Source: Lachnospiraceae bacterium
GTDB taxonomy: Bacteria > Bacillota > Clostridia > Lachnospirales > Lachnospiraceae
NCBI GenBank assembly: GCA_017479935.1
Contig: JAFVBO010000008.1
Coordinates: 1-34,969, forward strand
Length of the DNA: 34,969 nt
Direction of reading: 5' to 3'
The notes beneath the pieces were generated by a model. It was given only the letters and a program-made list of their open reading frames with translations. It did no database searches and had not been told where the DNA came from. The position numbers and the translations under genes were made by a program. The stretch's first letter is position 1. Each line of letters opens with the position of its first letter. Of the stretch, positions 24,616 to 32,390 are shown piece by piece.

Positions 24616-24643
24616 AGTATACTATAAATTTTTCTCTCTACAA
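24616..24643 (-). promoter_or_regulatory. Promoter of the NimA-like/HAD gene pair
   Basis: The minus strand has TTGTAG, a 16-base spacer and TATACT, about 50 bases before the NimA-like start. It sits between that gene and the large palindrome. Confidence 0.55.
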
Positions 24644-24685
24644 CCCGAAAATGATCTGCTATGTCATTCCTTCCGGTTCGTACTC

Positions 24686-24927
24686 CGTCAAAAAGTGGCC
24701 GCGGCAGCGTTAGATCCGTGGTTGTCATGTGGGGAGACCTATTGGCGGCGGGGAGTTTTCCTGCAGCTATAGAAGCTTCGGGGAGTCCCACTAATAGCAG
24801 AGAAGCGCTGCCATAAGTGGCACTATCCCCTTGCTTCCGCATAGCTGCCCGGAAATACTCCCCACCGCCATATTGCTCCCCTACATGACAGCATCCAAGT
24901 TATTTGCTGCCGCGGCCACTATTGACG
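24686..24927. repeat. 240-bp imperfect palindrome (long foldback element)
   Basis: The outer arms GTGGCCGCGGCAGC (24696-24709 region) and GCTGCCGCGGCCAC (24906-24919) are exact reverse complements and extend outward through GTCAA/TTGAC. Moving inward, TCATGTGGGGAG matches TCATGTAGGGGAG, then GGCGGCGGGGAGT matches GGCGGTGGGGAGT, then GCAGCTAT matches ATAGCTGC. Near the centre, GAAGC..GGGGA..CCACT pairs with AGTGG..TCCCC..GCTTC. Nearly the whole sequence can fold on itself with small bulges. It lies between the divergent promoters at 24616-24643 and 24959-24987. Both its right end and that of the hairpin at 26164-26236 read GGCCACTATT. Confidence 0.85.
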
Positions 24928-24958
24928 ACCTCAAAGGTGCAGGCAACACAAGAAAGGC

Positions 24959-24987
24959 TTGTAAAGCAGGACGAAACAAGGTATGAT
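24959..24987 (+). promoter_or_regulatory. Promoter of the DUF362 gene
   Basis: TTGTAA, exactly 17 bases, then TATGAT, about 50 bases before the DUF362 start and just outside the large palindrome. Confidence 0.6.
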
Positions 24988-25038
24988 AGGTAAGCCAACT
25001 TTATGTGCTGCAAAGAAATGAATGGTATAGGATAGGAT

Positions 25039-26139
25039 ATGAAGCGAAATCAAATCATAGAAATCTACGGCACCGATTACCGCCGCATGACAAAAGAACT
25101 TCTGGCCAAGGCGGACCTGCGCTCCCACCTGCCAGGAAAAGTGGCCCTGATTGGCATCAAGCCGAACCTTGTGTGCCCCTCACCTGCAAACTTCGGGGCT
25201 ACCACGCACCCGGAAATCGTCGCAGGTCTGATCGAGTTTCTGCAGGAGGCGGGCTACCAGAACCTTCTGATCACCGAAGGCTCCTGGGTGGGCGACAAAA
25301 CCGCGGACGCCTACGAGTACTGCGGCTACCGGGAGCTGTGTGAGAAATACCACGTTCCGTTTTTCGACAATCAGAAAGATCGCTGGCATGAGATCGACGC
25401 GGCCGGCATGCGGCTGAAAGTGTGCGATGTGGTGGACCGCGTGGATTTCCTGATCAATATGCCTGTCTTGAAAGGCCATTGTCAGACCCGTGTCACCTGC
25501 GCCTTGAAGAACTTAAAAGGCCTGCTCCCCAACATGGAAAAACGGCACTTTCATCAGATGGGGCTTCATAAGCCGATCGCCCATCTGGCAAGTGCCGTGC
25601 GTCCGGATTTCATTCTGGTGGACCATATCTGCGGGGATCCTGATTTTGAAGAAGGCGGCAATCCTTTGGTCAGAAATTGCATCTTCGCCGCCCTGGACCC
25701 GGTGCTGGTAGATGCCTACGCCTGCAAGGAGCTCGGTGTGGACGTTTCGGATGTGCCCTACATCGGCATGGCTGAGCGCCTGGGTGTTGGATCGTCAGAC
25801 CTGGCTGCGGCAGACATCATTCGCTTAAACAGCACTTCCGAGGCGAAGGCCACTCCTCCACTCTCGGAAAAGCGCGTGCTGGAAGTTTCCTACGCAGCGG
25901 ATGAGTGCGATTCCTGCAGCGCCTGCTATGCCAGCCTGATCCCGGCCTTGTACTGCTTAAAAGAGGAGGGGCTGCTGGAAAAGCTTCCTTGCAAGATCGC
26001 CATCGGCCAGGGACATCGCGGAAAAACCGGGCTGCTTGGCGTGGGGGCCTGCACGTCCGGTTTTGATTACAACATTCCGGGCTGCCCGCCGGATGAGGAT
26101 GCGATTTACGAAGGGTTAAAGGCGTTTGTCACTCGGTAA
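25039..26139 (+). CDS. DUF362-domain protein with C-terminal cysteine cluster
   Basis: A 366-residue protein whose first 265 residues form a DUF362 domain: KPNLVCPSP, GATTHPEIV, TEGSWVG, the highly conserved NMPVLKGHCQTRVTCALKNLKG block, and LDPVLVDAYACKELG. The C-terminal part has DECDSCSACYASL, then CKIAIGQGH, GVGACTSGF and GCPPDEDA. These Cys pairs could bind a metal or Fe-S centre but do not form the canonical CxxCxxCxxxC ferredoxin motif many DUF362 proteins carry. The DUF362 function is not established; some members are described as electron-transfer or radical-associated proteins. It is monocistronic, with a promoter at 24959-24987 and a hairpin after it. Confidence 0.9.
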   Translation: MKRNQIIEIYGTDYRRMTKELLAKADLRSHLPGKVALIGIKPNLVCPSPANFGATTHPEIVAGLIEFLQEAGYQNLLITEGSWVGDKTADAYEYCGYRELCEKYHVPFFDNQKDRWHEIDAAGMRLKVCDVVDRVDFLINMPVLKGHCQTRVTCALKNLKGLLPNMEKRHFHQMGLHKPIAHLASAVRPDFILVDHICGDPDFEEGGNPLVRNCIFAALDPVLVDAYACKELGVDVSDVPYIGMAERLGVGSSDLAAADIIRLNSTSEAKATPPLSEKRVLEVSYAADECDSCSACYASLIPALYCLKEEGLLEKLPCKIAIGQGHRGKTGLLGVGACTSGFDYNIPGCPPDEDAIYEGLKAFVTR

Positions 26140-26163
26140 ACGCTGAGAGTCACGAAAGGTTAG

Positions 26164-26236
26164 GTGGCCAGGCAACATTAAAATCATATAAAATAATGTG
26201 GCTAGAATTAATACGATTTTAATTAGGCCTGGCCAC
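26164..26236. repeat. AT-rich-loop hairpin between convergent genes
   Basis: GTGGCCAGGC (26164-26173) pairs with GCCTGGCCAC (26227-26236). After a symmetric 3-base internal loop, ATTAAAATC pairs with GATTTTAAT. It lies between the convergent DUF362 and SGNH genes, so it may terminate both. Its right end GGCCACTATT is shared with the 240-bp palindrome at 24686-24927, suggesting a common element family. Confidence 0.75.
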
Positions 26237-26247
26237 TATTCTGGAAT

Positions 26248-27612
26248 TTAGCTATACTGCAGCCCCAAAACCATCTGATCAAAAATCTTCTGACTTCCCT
26301 CTTCCTCAAAGTGAACGCCATCGCCGCGATACAGCCCATTCCAGGCGGCCGGGTCTCCGATGTCGATGAAGAAGTTCTCGCCAGCTGCTGCCGTCACTTC
26401 ATTTTTCAGATATTCGTTGAAAGATTTAACCGTTTCTCCCAGGTAGTCGGTCTCAAAGTTCCCTTCGGTGGGCACCATTCCCATGTAGTACACGTCCGGG
26501 CTGAGGCCATCATCCAGCGTGGCGTCTTCTTTCAGAGCCTTGCCAAGCTCGATCATGGAGCTGGCCTCATTCGAGCACCAGTCATTGTAATTCAGGTCAT
26601 TCACGGTCGCCGCGATGACGACATAGCAGGATCCGTGCTTTTCCAGTATACTTTTTGCCAGGGAGATCATCTCGCCATAGTAGCCGGTCTTTGCTTCCGG
26701 ATAAGCGTTTCTCTCCTGCAGGCCCAGCGCGATGATAACCGGGGCAAAGCGCTCCGCCCACACTTTGTTATACCGATAGTGCCCGCCAACCGTGGCAACG
26801 TAGGAGACTCTTCCCACGTAATCGCTTAAGCCGACAATGCGGCTGTCTCCGATGACAAGCACATTGGAGTGATCCGTTAGATCCACATATACATGGTAGC
26901 CGGTATCTTCGGCGCGTTCAATCAGATGCGCGTTGTCTTTCCGGATGCCTTCCTCGCCCGGCTCCGCGATCAGCAGCGTTTTCGTCTCAAACATCTCGGG
27001 CTTTACAGAGTTCAGGGTGTAATACAAAACCGCGTTGTCTCTCGGCCAGATCAGCACGGTCGCGGTCCCGAAGGCCGCCTCGCCCTTTTCCCGCACCTCA
27101 TTCTGAACCCGGCTGCCTCTCTCCAAGAGGTCGCTCCTCACAAATCCTCTGGCAAGCCCGGATTCCACAAATACCCATTTCTGATCGGCATCGGCCAGGA
27201 TATAGCAGAGATCTCCTGCTTCCAGGGTTCCGATAATCCTGGTTTCCACACTGGTTCCCTCCCGGATGTTGAGTGAATCGGAAAGAGGAAAGGCCGGTTC
27301 TCCTTCTGCCTGCATCATGGTCGTCTTTTTGACATTCCCTGATTCAGGGTTCTGCGCGGTCGTCTCCGGAATGGTTTCTTTCGGGACTGCTACGGTTTCT
27401 AAAGGGTCCCCTTCCGAAATCTGTCCCGGTGTCTTGCCCTCGGAACTGGCGTTTAATTCGTTCACGCCCCTTTTAGGCAGCAGGGTTTCTCTGTGTTTCC
27501 AGATATACACGCCAAGCAATCCCAGCACAACCACTTCCAAGGTTACTACAAAGGCAATTAACCCCAGCTTGAGATTCTGGTTGGATCTCTTTTTGCGTTT
27601 CTGTTGTCTCAT
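26248..27612 (-). CDS. Membrane-anchored SH3/SGNH-type hydrolase-like protein
   Basis: A 454-residue protein with a basic N-terminus and one membrane helix (about 15-38), then a Thr/Glu/Pro-rich linker (about 45-95), a bacterial SH3-like domain (about 105-165, with LNIREGTSVETRIIGTLEAG) and a C-terminal SGNH/GDSL-type domain. The SGNH block I is VIGDSR with Ser257. The last block is GDGVHF with Asp431 and His434. TVNDLNYNDW may supply the block III Asn. Such extracytoplasmic SGNH domains often act on acyl or acetyl groups of surface polymers (inference). The start is the ATG at 27612 after AAAGGAT; a GTG at 27642 would add ten residues but lies in the promoter inverted repeat. It is expressed alone from the promoter at 27675-27703. 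Confidence 0.85.
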   Translation of the reverse strand: MRQQKRKKRSNQNLKLGLIAFVVTLEVVVLGLLGVYIWKHRETLLPKRGVNELNASSEGKTPGQISEGDPLETVAVPKETIPETTAQNPESGNVKKTTMMQAEGEPAFPLSDSLNIREGTSVETRIIGTLEAGDLCYILADADQKWVFVESGLARGFVRSDLLERGSRVQNEVREKGEAAFGTATVLIWPRDNAVLYYTLNSVKPEMFETKTLLIAEPGEEGIRKDNAHLIERAEDTGYHVYVDLTDHSNVLVIGDSRIVGLSDYVGRVSYVATVGGHYRYNKVWAERFAPVIIALGLQERNAYPEAKTGYYGEMISLAKSILEKHGSCYVVIAATVNDLNYNDWCSNEASSMIELGKALKEDATLDDGLSPDVYYMGMVPTEGNFETDYLGETVKSFNEYLKNEVTAAAGENFFIDIGDPAAWNGLYRGDGVHFEEEGSQKIFDQMVLGLQYS

Positions 27613-27633
27613 GTTTACAATTATCCTTTCACA

Positions 27634-27690
27634 GCATTGCACGTACCTGCTTAACTGACAGATACAACGCTCCTATTATACGTGCAATGC
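27634..27690 (-). promoter_or_regulatory. 11-bp inverted repeat spanning the SGNH gene promoter
   Basis: GCATTGCACGT (27634-27644) and ACGTGCAATGC (27680-27690) are perfect reverse complements with centres 46 bases apart. The distal arm lies within the -35/-10 spacer; the proximal arm lies in the leader just before the ribosome binding site. This placement suggests an operator pair rather than an RNA stem, because the distal arm is upstream of the expected transcription start. Confidence 0.65.
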
Positions 27691-27703
27691 CGTATTTTGG
27701 CAA
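27675..27703 (-). promoter_or_regulatory. Sigma-A type promoter of the SGNH gene
   Basis: The minus strand has TTGCCA, exactly 17 bases and a perfect TATAAT, about 60 bases before the ATG. Confidence 0.8.
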
Positions 27704-27773
27704 GCTGAAACAAAGGATCAATTCTGCACAGTGATGGTTCCTTCGCACAAAGGAAGGTCTTAACAGGCGTCAC

Positions 27774-28262
27774 TTACCTTCTTTTCCGCCAGGCTCTGAA
27801 CTCTTCAATATCCGTCTGCATCATCTTGATGGCGAACATGATCACGGCCGCGTCATCGGCCAGACCAATCCCCGGCAGCACATCCGGTATCAGATCCAGC
27901 GGCGAAACCACATAGGCGACTGCTGCCACCATGCCGATGATGGTCCCGATCGGCGCCTCCCGATATTCCCCCATCGCATAGCTTTTGATGAGCGAAATCA
28001 TGCAGGTGAGGTCCCCCATAAACTTCCCGATACCGGGGAGCTTACTCATCTTCGCTTCCATTCGTTCCATCAGATGGTCAAATTTGTCCGGATCCTTCAG
28101 ATAATCCTTCGCCTTTTCTTTATACTCATTTAGCGCTTTTTCCAGCTGCGAGTCCGTAAACGAAATCTTCGAGGGATCGCTTCCATATTTCTTTTTGTAA
28201 TCCTGTTCGACTTCCTCTACCGAAATCGGATCCACGTCAATGACGTCCCATTCTTTATCCAT
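27774..28262 (-). CDS. YkvA-family (DUF1232) small membrane protein
   Basis: A 162-residue protein with a charged, helical N-terminal region (about 1-90) and a C-terminal DUF1232 domain carrying the family signature SPLDLIPDVLPGIGLADDA (residues 120-138). One or two hydrophobic segments (about 103-120 and 133-148) suggest membrane association. Function of the family is unknown. The gene begins 14 bases after the repeat-protein gene; that gene's stop codon lies inside this gene's AAGGAG ribosome binding site, so both are probably transcribed and translated together. Confidence 0.9.
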   Translation of the reverse strand: MDKEWDVIDVDPISVEEVEQDYKKKYGSDPSKISFTDSQLEKALNEYKEKAKDYLKDPDKFDHLMERMEAKMSKLPGIGKFMGDLTCMISLIKSYAMGEYREAPIGTIIGMVAAVAYVVSPLDLIPDVLPGIGLADDAAVIMFAIKMMQTDIEEFRAWRKRR

Positions 28263-28276
28263 ATATAGTTTTCTCC

Positions 28277-31045
28277 TTATTCCGGGTCTATAAATGTCTC
28301 GATATCCGGAAAGATCTCTTCCCAGATGGCATAGATCGTCCTGTTTTCCGTTATAAGACCTTCTTTGCTGATTTCTTCGCCATCCTCCTTATCCGACCAG
28401 TACGCAAAGAAACAGTCAAAGATAAATTCCGTATAATCCGCAGGGCGCGGGGCATCGGCGATGAGCTGGCGAACCGTGGTTCCTTTCAAAACTCCAATCT
28501 TCCGGGTTTCCTCTCCGTCATCAAAGAGGCCGCCGTTACCATCTAATGTGATGATAAAGTCCGGCTTTTCCCAGGTGGCATAGACCGTCATCTCACCGCT
28601 TACCTGGGCTTCCTTCACAGGTTCTTTCCCTTCCGGGTCAAGCGCCCAGCCGGCAAAGGCTTCGTTCTCCTTCATGGGCCTGAAGGCGGGGGCTACCACG
28701 GCAAGTGCATCGCCCTCCTGTGCATTCCGGTTCAGGTAGCTGCTGCCGTCTCCAAAAACGCCACCGTTCGCATCAAAGCTCACAGAGAAAGGCTTAGCCG
28801 CGATGCGGACGTACGGCAGCATGCGATCTGCCTTGGCGGAAGCCGCCATCCAATCCTCGATCGTGCTCTTTTCGGCCTCTTCCTTCGAAGCCCCCATGTA
28901 GACATTCAGGGTTTCTGCAAACGCAGACGGTCTGGTATCTTCCCCTTCTTTGTTCTGGAGGGAAATGCCCTTCTTTCCTTCGCCTGTTGCCGTTCCGATC
29001 ACGATAACGTCCTCGCCCAGCTCCATGCTGGCTGCGCAGATGCCGAGAGTCTCGCTCTTGCCGATGACCTCACCCTGCTCTGCTTTCAGGATCTGGCTGC
29101 TCACGCCAACCGCTTTGCCCGAACCGGTGAGGGAACCGCCTGCGATTTCAATCATATCCGCTACGACACCATTGCCAACAAAAGGATCTTGCCCAAATAC
29201 TGCTTCGGCGGTACCTGCCACCTGGCCGCCGGAGATGGTCAGGGTGCTCAGCGCGTGGATACCGTAGCTTGCAAAACTTGCCTGCTTCGCGAAATCCGAA
29301 GTCGGCTTCGCTTCGGCAGCAGCTTCTTCGGCAACCACTTCACTTTCCTTTGTGTCCTTGGTTTCGGTGGGCGTTTCGTTCTCACCTGCGTCCTTTACTT
29401 CACCAGCCATCTCATTCTCCCTTGCGTCCTTTGTTTCGATGACTGTCTCGTTCTCGCCTGCACTCTTGCCACCGTACTTGCCGCCTACACCAGAAAGCAG
29501 GCCCTTTGTGACAATAATGTTCTGCGCATAGACGCCTTCGCTGCAAAGGTTCCCCTCACCACGAACGCTACCGCCGGTGGCAGTAACCTTGCCGGCCTTG
29601 ACCGCGATCCGATTGTCCGCGAAACGGGGGGACGCGTAAATGCCATAGCTTCTGCTGTCCGTGCCGTTCGCCTCACCGCCAGCCGCGTTTATTTCGCCGC
29701 CCGTGATAGAAAGGGTACCACCGCCTAAAACAGCATCCTCGTATTCATACGAATCAAGATAAATCCCAGCGCTTTCCTCGGCTGCCTGGCCGCCTTCCGC
29801 ATGCAGAAGGCCTCCGGTAACCCAAATTTCCGTGTCGGCGTACAGGCCGCAGCTTCTCTTTTCCGCCGTACCACCCTTGACATTTACCGTACCGCCATCC
29901 ACAAAGCCGCTCATTCGGATGTTCATGCCGTAACTGTAGGCTGCCTCGCCGCCGACAGCGGTAAGCATCTTGCCATCGGCGGAAAGCGAAATGCACTCGA
30001 CGCCGCAGCTAACCCCATTTTTCGCGTTGCCGCCTTCGCACAAAACCTCGGCATCGTTATTCAGACTGACCGAGCCTGCTATGCCGTAAATACCGTAGCT
30101 TTTTCCTTCCTCGCCTGTAGCGGTTTTGCCAATGGCTGTCACTTTGCCGCCAAAGGCATCCAGGCTGAATACGCCCAATTCCAGGCCGCAGCTGGTTTCT
30201 CCCGCCTCGCCGCCGGCAACCGTAACCGTTCCGTCCATGACGGCGACGACGCTGTATAACGCCTGCATGCCGTAGCTTTTCAGCCCGGCGCTTCCGCCGC
30301 ATGCCGTCAGTTCCCCGCCGGAGATCGTAACGCCGTAGATCACGTGGTCTCCGTCACCAGAGGAGAAGCCATCATAGCTGTAAAAGCCACAGCTGTTTTC
30401 TTCCGCGTGGCCGCCAAGCGCTTTGACGCTGCCATCTGTCAGGTTGAATTCCTCATAGCAATAGATTCCGTAACTGTTCTTCCCGGCATCCCCGCCAGTA
30501 GCTGACAGTATACCACTTAAAACCGTAAGGTTCTTATAGCAGTAAATACCACAGCTTCTCTCCGCGGCGCTGCCTCCCGTGACCGTAAGCGTGCCGCTTC
30601 CGCTAATGGTAAGGACGGGGCCTTTTTTCTCTTCTCCCGTTACGTAGAGGCCCATGCTGTATGCAGGCTTGTCTTCTTTCCGTTCCGGAAGGGCCAGGAT
30701 ATTGTCCCCCTCGAGCACAAGAGTCAGGTCCTGATCCCCCGCGTAGTACAACGCTGCATGCGTGTTCTCCTCATCGTTTTCTTCCTGTAGGATATAATAC
30801 CCATAGCGATCCCCTGCCACATTGCTGTAGTCATGCAGCGTCAGCGTGCAGGTATCCGGGTTATAGGACCAGCCGGTACCGGACAGGTTTTCCGGGGTCA
30901 CCTCCACCCCGCCGATATACAGCTGATAAGACTCTGCCTGTCCTTCCGCTGCCATTAGTGTCACATGCCATCCGCTGGTAAGTGAAAACAGCATTGCCAG
31001 CGCAAGAAGCCAGCTGATGGGGTTTCTTTTGGTCTTGTACTTCAT
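28277..31045 (-). CDS. Secreted repeat protein with Listeria-Bacteroides repeats
   Basis: A 922-residue exported protein. The signal peptide (basic start, hydrophobic core at about 12-30) probably ends at LMA-AEG. Residues about 40-560 are built of roughly 35-40-residue repeats with the pattern (S)CGIY/SYGIY, a short strand, a G-rich turn and TATGG or TVTGG. The likely fold is a right-handed beta-helix or stacked beta solenoid. A linker at about 535-590 repeats ETKDAxENE-like units and is highly acidic. The end holds two Listeria-Bacteroides (Flg_new/InlB B) repeats (FDANGG...AGWALD...VYATW and LDGNGG...AYWSD...IYAIW). No LPXTG, S-layer or other anchor is visible. The start is ATG 31045 after AAAGGAGAT; the open frame to 31063 begins in that site. 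Probably an extracellular binding or adhesion protein (inference). Confidence 0.85.
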   Translation of the reverse strand: MKYKTKRNPISWLLALAMLFSLTSGWHVTLMAAEGQAESYQLYIGGVEVTPENLSGTGWSYNPDTCTLTLHDYSNVAGDRYGYYILQEENDEENTHAALYYAGDQDLTLVLEGDNILALPERKEDKPAYSMGLYVTGEEKKGPVLTISGSGTLTVTGGSAAERSCGIYCYKNLTVLSGILSATGGDAGKNSYGIYCYEEFNLTDGSVKALGGHAEENSCGFYSYDGFSSGDGDHVIYGVTISGGELTACGGSAGLKSYGMQALYSVVAVMDGTVTVAGGEAGETSCGLELGVFSLDAFGGKVTAIGKTATGEEGKSYGIYGIAGSVSLNNDAEVLCEGGNAKNGVSCGVECISLSADGKMLTAVGGEAAYSYGMNIRMSGFVDGGTVNVKGGTAEKRSCGLYADTEIWVTGGLLHAEGGQAAEESAGIYLDSYEYEDAVLGGGTLSITGGEINAAGGEANGTDSRSYGIYASPRFADNRIAVKAGKVTATGGSVRGEGNLCSEGVYAQNIIVTKGLLSGVGGKYGGKSAGENETVIETKDARENEMAGEVKDAGENETPTETKDTKESEVVAEEAAAEAKPTSDFAKQASFASYGIHALSTLTISGGQVAGTAEAVFGQDPFVGNGVVADMIEIAGGSLTGSGKAVGVSSQILKAEQGEVIGKSETLGICAASMELGEDVIVIGTATGEGKKGISLQNKEGEDTRPSAFAETLNVYMGASKEEAEKSTIEDWMAASAKADRMLPYVRIAAKPFSVSFDANGGVFGDGSSYLNRNAQEGDALAVVAPAFRPMKENEAFAGWALDPEGKEPVKEAQVSGEMTVYATWEKPDFIITLDGNGGLFDDGEETRKIGVLKGTTVRQLIADAPRPADYTEFIFDCFFAYWSDKEDGEEISKEGLITENRTIYAIWEEIFPDIETFIDPE

Positions 31046-31123
31046 ACATTCATCTCCTTTCAATTATCAGTCTGATTATTTCGATGTCCCTCTTCTTTCC
31101 GTAGTTTACAGCCATGTAGCTTC

Positions 31124-31152
31124 ATCATACCCTTCTATGTACCCTTTTGCAA
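31124..31152 (-). promoter_or_regulatory. Promoter of the repeat-protein/YkvA operon
   Basis: The minus strand has TTGCAA, exactly 17 bases and TATGAT, about 80 bases before the ATG. It lies just downstream of the palindromic repeat that ends the methyltransferase transcript. Confidence 0.6.
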
Positions 31153-31193
31153 GAACAATCGAAAGCTGACAAAAGATGACAGGGAAAAGGTGA

Positions 31194-31265
31194 AGGGGAC
31201 GAAGGTGACAGGGGACGGGCCTGTGTCACAAAAGCGATCCGCTTTTGTGACACAGACCCGTCCCC
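31194..31265. repeat. GGGGACGGGCC palindrome (dispersed 3' repeat)
   Basis: The left arm (31211-31236) GGGGACGGGCCTGTGTCAC plus AAAAGCG pairs with the right arm (31240-31265) around a 3-base loop. The 26-bp stem contains one G-T/C-A mismatch. A half unit GGGGACGAAGGTGACA precedes it. It begins 15 bases beyond the methyltransferase stop codon and closely matches the element after the methionine gamma-lyase gene. Probable terminator or mRNA-end stem. Confidence 0.9.
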
Positions 31266-31280
31266 TTCCTTTTCAGTTCT

Positions 31281-32390
31281 TTAGGTCAGACTAACGCTCT
31301 CCCCCGCCCGCCGAACACCAAACTGCGGTTTATACCGTCTCGAGCCGTCTACATCTCTGCCCTTTTCAACCGTTACCTGCACATCATAGCGATACCGGTT
31401 GATTTCGTTATCGATAACTCCGATCTTATCCGTCACTTTAATCTCTTTGATCCCGGCCAGGCTCCCCCGCAAAGAGTTCCAATACTCTCTCGGAATATAC
31501 AATTCATACTGGAAGCTTCTCTTATAATTGTCATCCGGATGATCCTTGGCATACTCCGCAACGGATTGCTTGTAATCCGGAAGCCGCCTCAGATCAAAGA
31601 TGTCAAGGAAAAAGATCTCTCCCGTTTCATCGATCCGGTCGATGCATTGCCGGACAACCTCTCTCATATAATTGTAGCCGCTGAAATACTCGGTGACAGA
31701 ACTCATGAGGATGCAATCGTAAACGCCCGGGATTTCACCGATCTCATCGGCGCTTTTCTGATACAGATTTACATGATCAAAGCCCGACTGACGGATTCTT
31801 TCCCGTAAGACATCCAGCATCTGCCCGGAGAAATCACATCCGTCGTACTGTCCGCATAAGGGAATGAGCGGATAGGCGATCATTCCGGATCCGATTCCCA
31901 CTTCCAGCAGGCGGGATTCTTTATTGATGCAGGGCGTAATTTTCTGATAAGCGTCCTGAATATATTCCGTCAGCTCTTCCTGGGTAAACTCTTTGTTGTT
32001 ATAGCTGTTGGTCCACCCGGACATGAAGGCGAAATCCTCTTCTTCGGCTTTTCCCGCCTGCAGGTCCCAGAGCAGATAATCCTTCTTCTTTACGCCAATC
32101 TCTACCGGATACGGATCCTCCGTATCGATACAAATGCTGCCTACCACATTGCTGCATTCCCAGAGCATCCGGTTTGTCAGCGAGATGGCGGCCAGATCCG
32201 TGAGAACGATCGACGGTTTGCCCATCCGGCCGATTTCTTCGCAGATTTCCTCATACCTTTTTCTGCCATATTTCACTTTGTTCAGATCGTAATAAAAAAT
32301 GTTCTGCTCCGGATCCTGGCAGCCCGCCAAGGCGGATGCAAAGATCAGGATTCCCTCGAATGCCATTTTTTTATGTGCTTCTTCTGTCAA
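31281..32390 (-). CDS. Stand-alone NRPS-type SAM-dependent methyltransferase
   Basis: A class I methyltransferase of about 369 residues whose core resembles methyltransferase domains embedded in NRPSs. Those features are SGWTNSYNNKEF before the fold, SAM-binding LLEVGIGSG, then YDGCDFS, YDCILMSSVTEYF and GEIFFLDIFDLR. Here it is free-standing, with an unassigned N-terminal part of about 115 residues (from KKMAFEGILIF to EDPYPVEIGVKKKDYLLWDL). The best start is TTG at 32390, seven bases after AGGAG; ATG at 32366 and TTG at 32417 are alternatives. Its 5' end overlaps the truncated LysR fragment on the other strand, so the gene may have arrived by a rearrangement. It could modify an NRPS product in trans or be a remnant of a larger synthetase. 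It is 22 kb from the NRPS in this window. Confidence 0.8.
   Translation of the reverse strand: MTEEAHKKMAFEGILIFASALAGCQDPEQNIFYYDLNKVKYGRKRYEEICEEIGRMGKPSIVLTDLAAISLTNRMLWECSNVVGSICIDTEDPYPVEIGVKKKDYLLWDLQAGKAEEEDFAFMSGWTNSYNNKEFTQEELTEYIQDAYQKITPCINKESRLLEVGIGSGMIAYPLIPLCGQYDGCDFSGQMLDVLRERIRQSGFDHVNLYQKSADEIGEIPGVYDCILMSSVTEYFSGYNYMREVVRQCIDRIDETGEIFFLDIFDLRRLPDYKQSVAEYAKDHPDDNYKRSFQYELYIPREYWNSLRGSLAGIKEIKVTDKIGVIDNEINRYRYDVQVTVEKGRDVDGSRRYKPQFGVRRAGESVSLT

Noticed and set aside
24567-24842. N-terminal extension of the NimA-like protein
   Set aside because: The extension translates the palindromic element and the promoter. The AGGAGG site and the family start both indicate 24566.
32299-32388. 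First 30 codons of the plus-strand frame as the true LysR N-terminus
   Set aside because: They show no helix-turn-helix similarity and are opposite the methyltransferase coding sequence. The LysR match begins at the linker helix.
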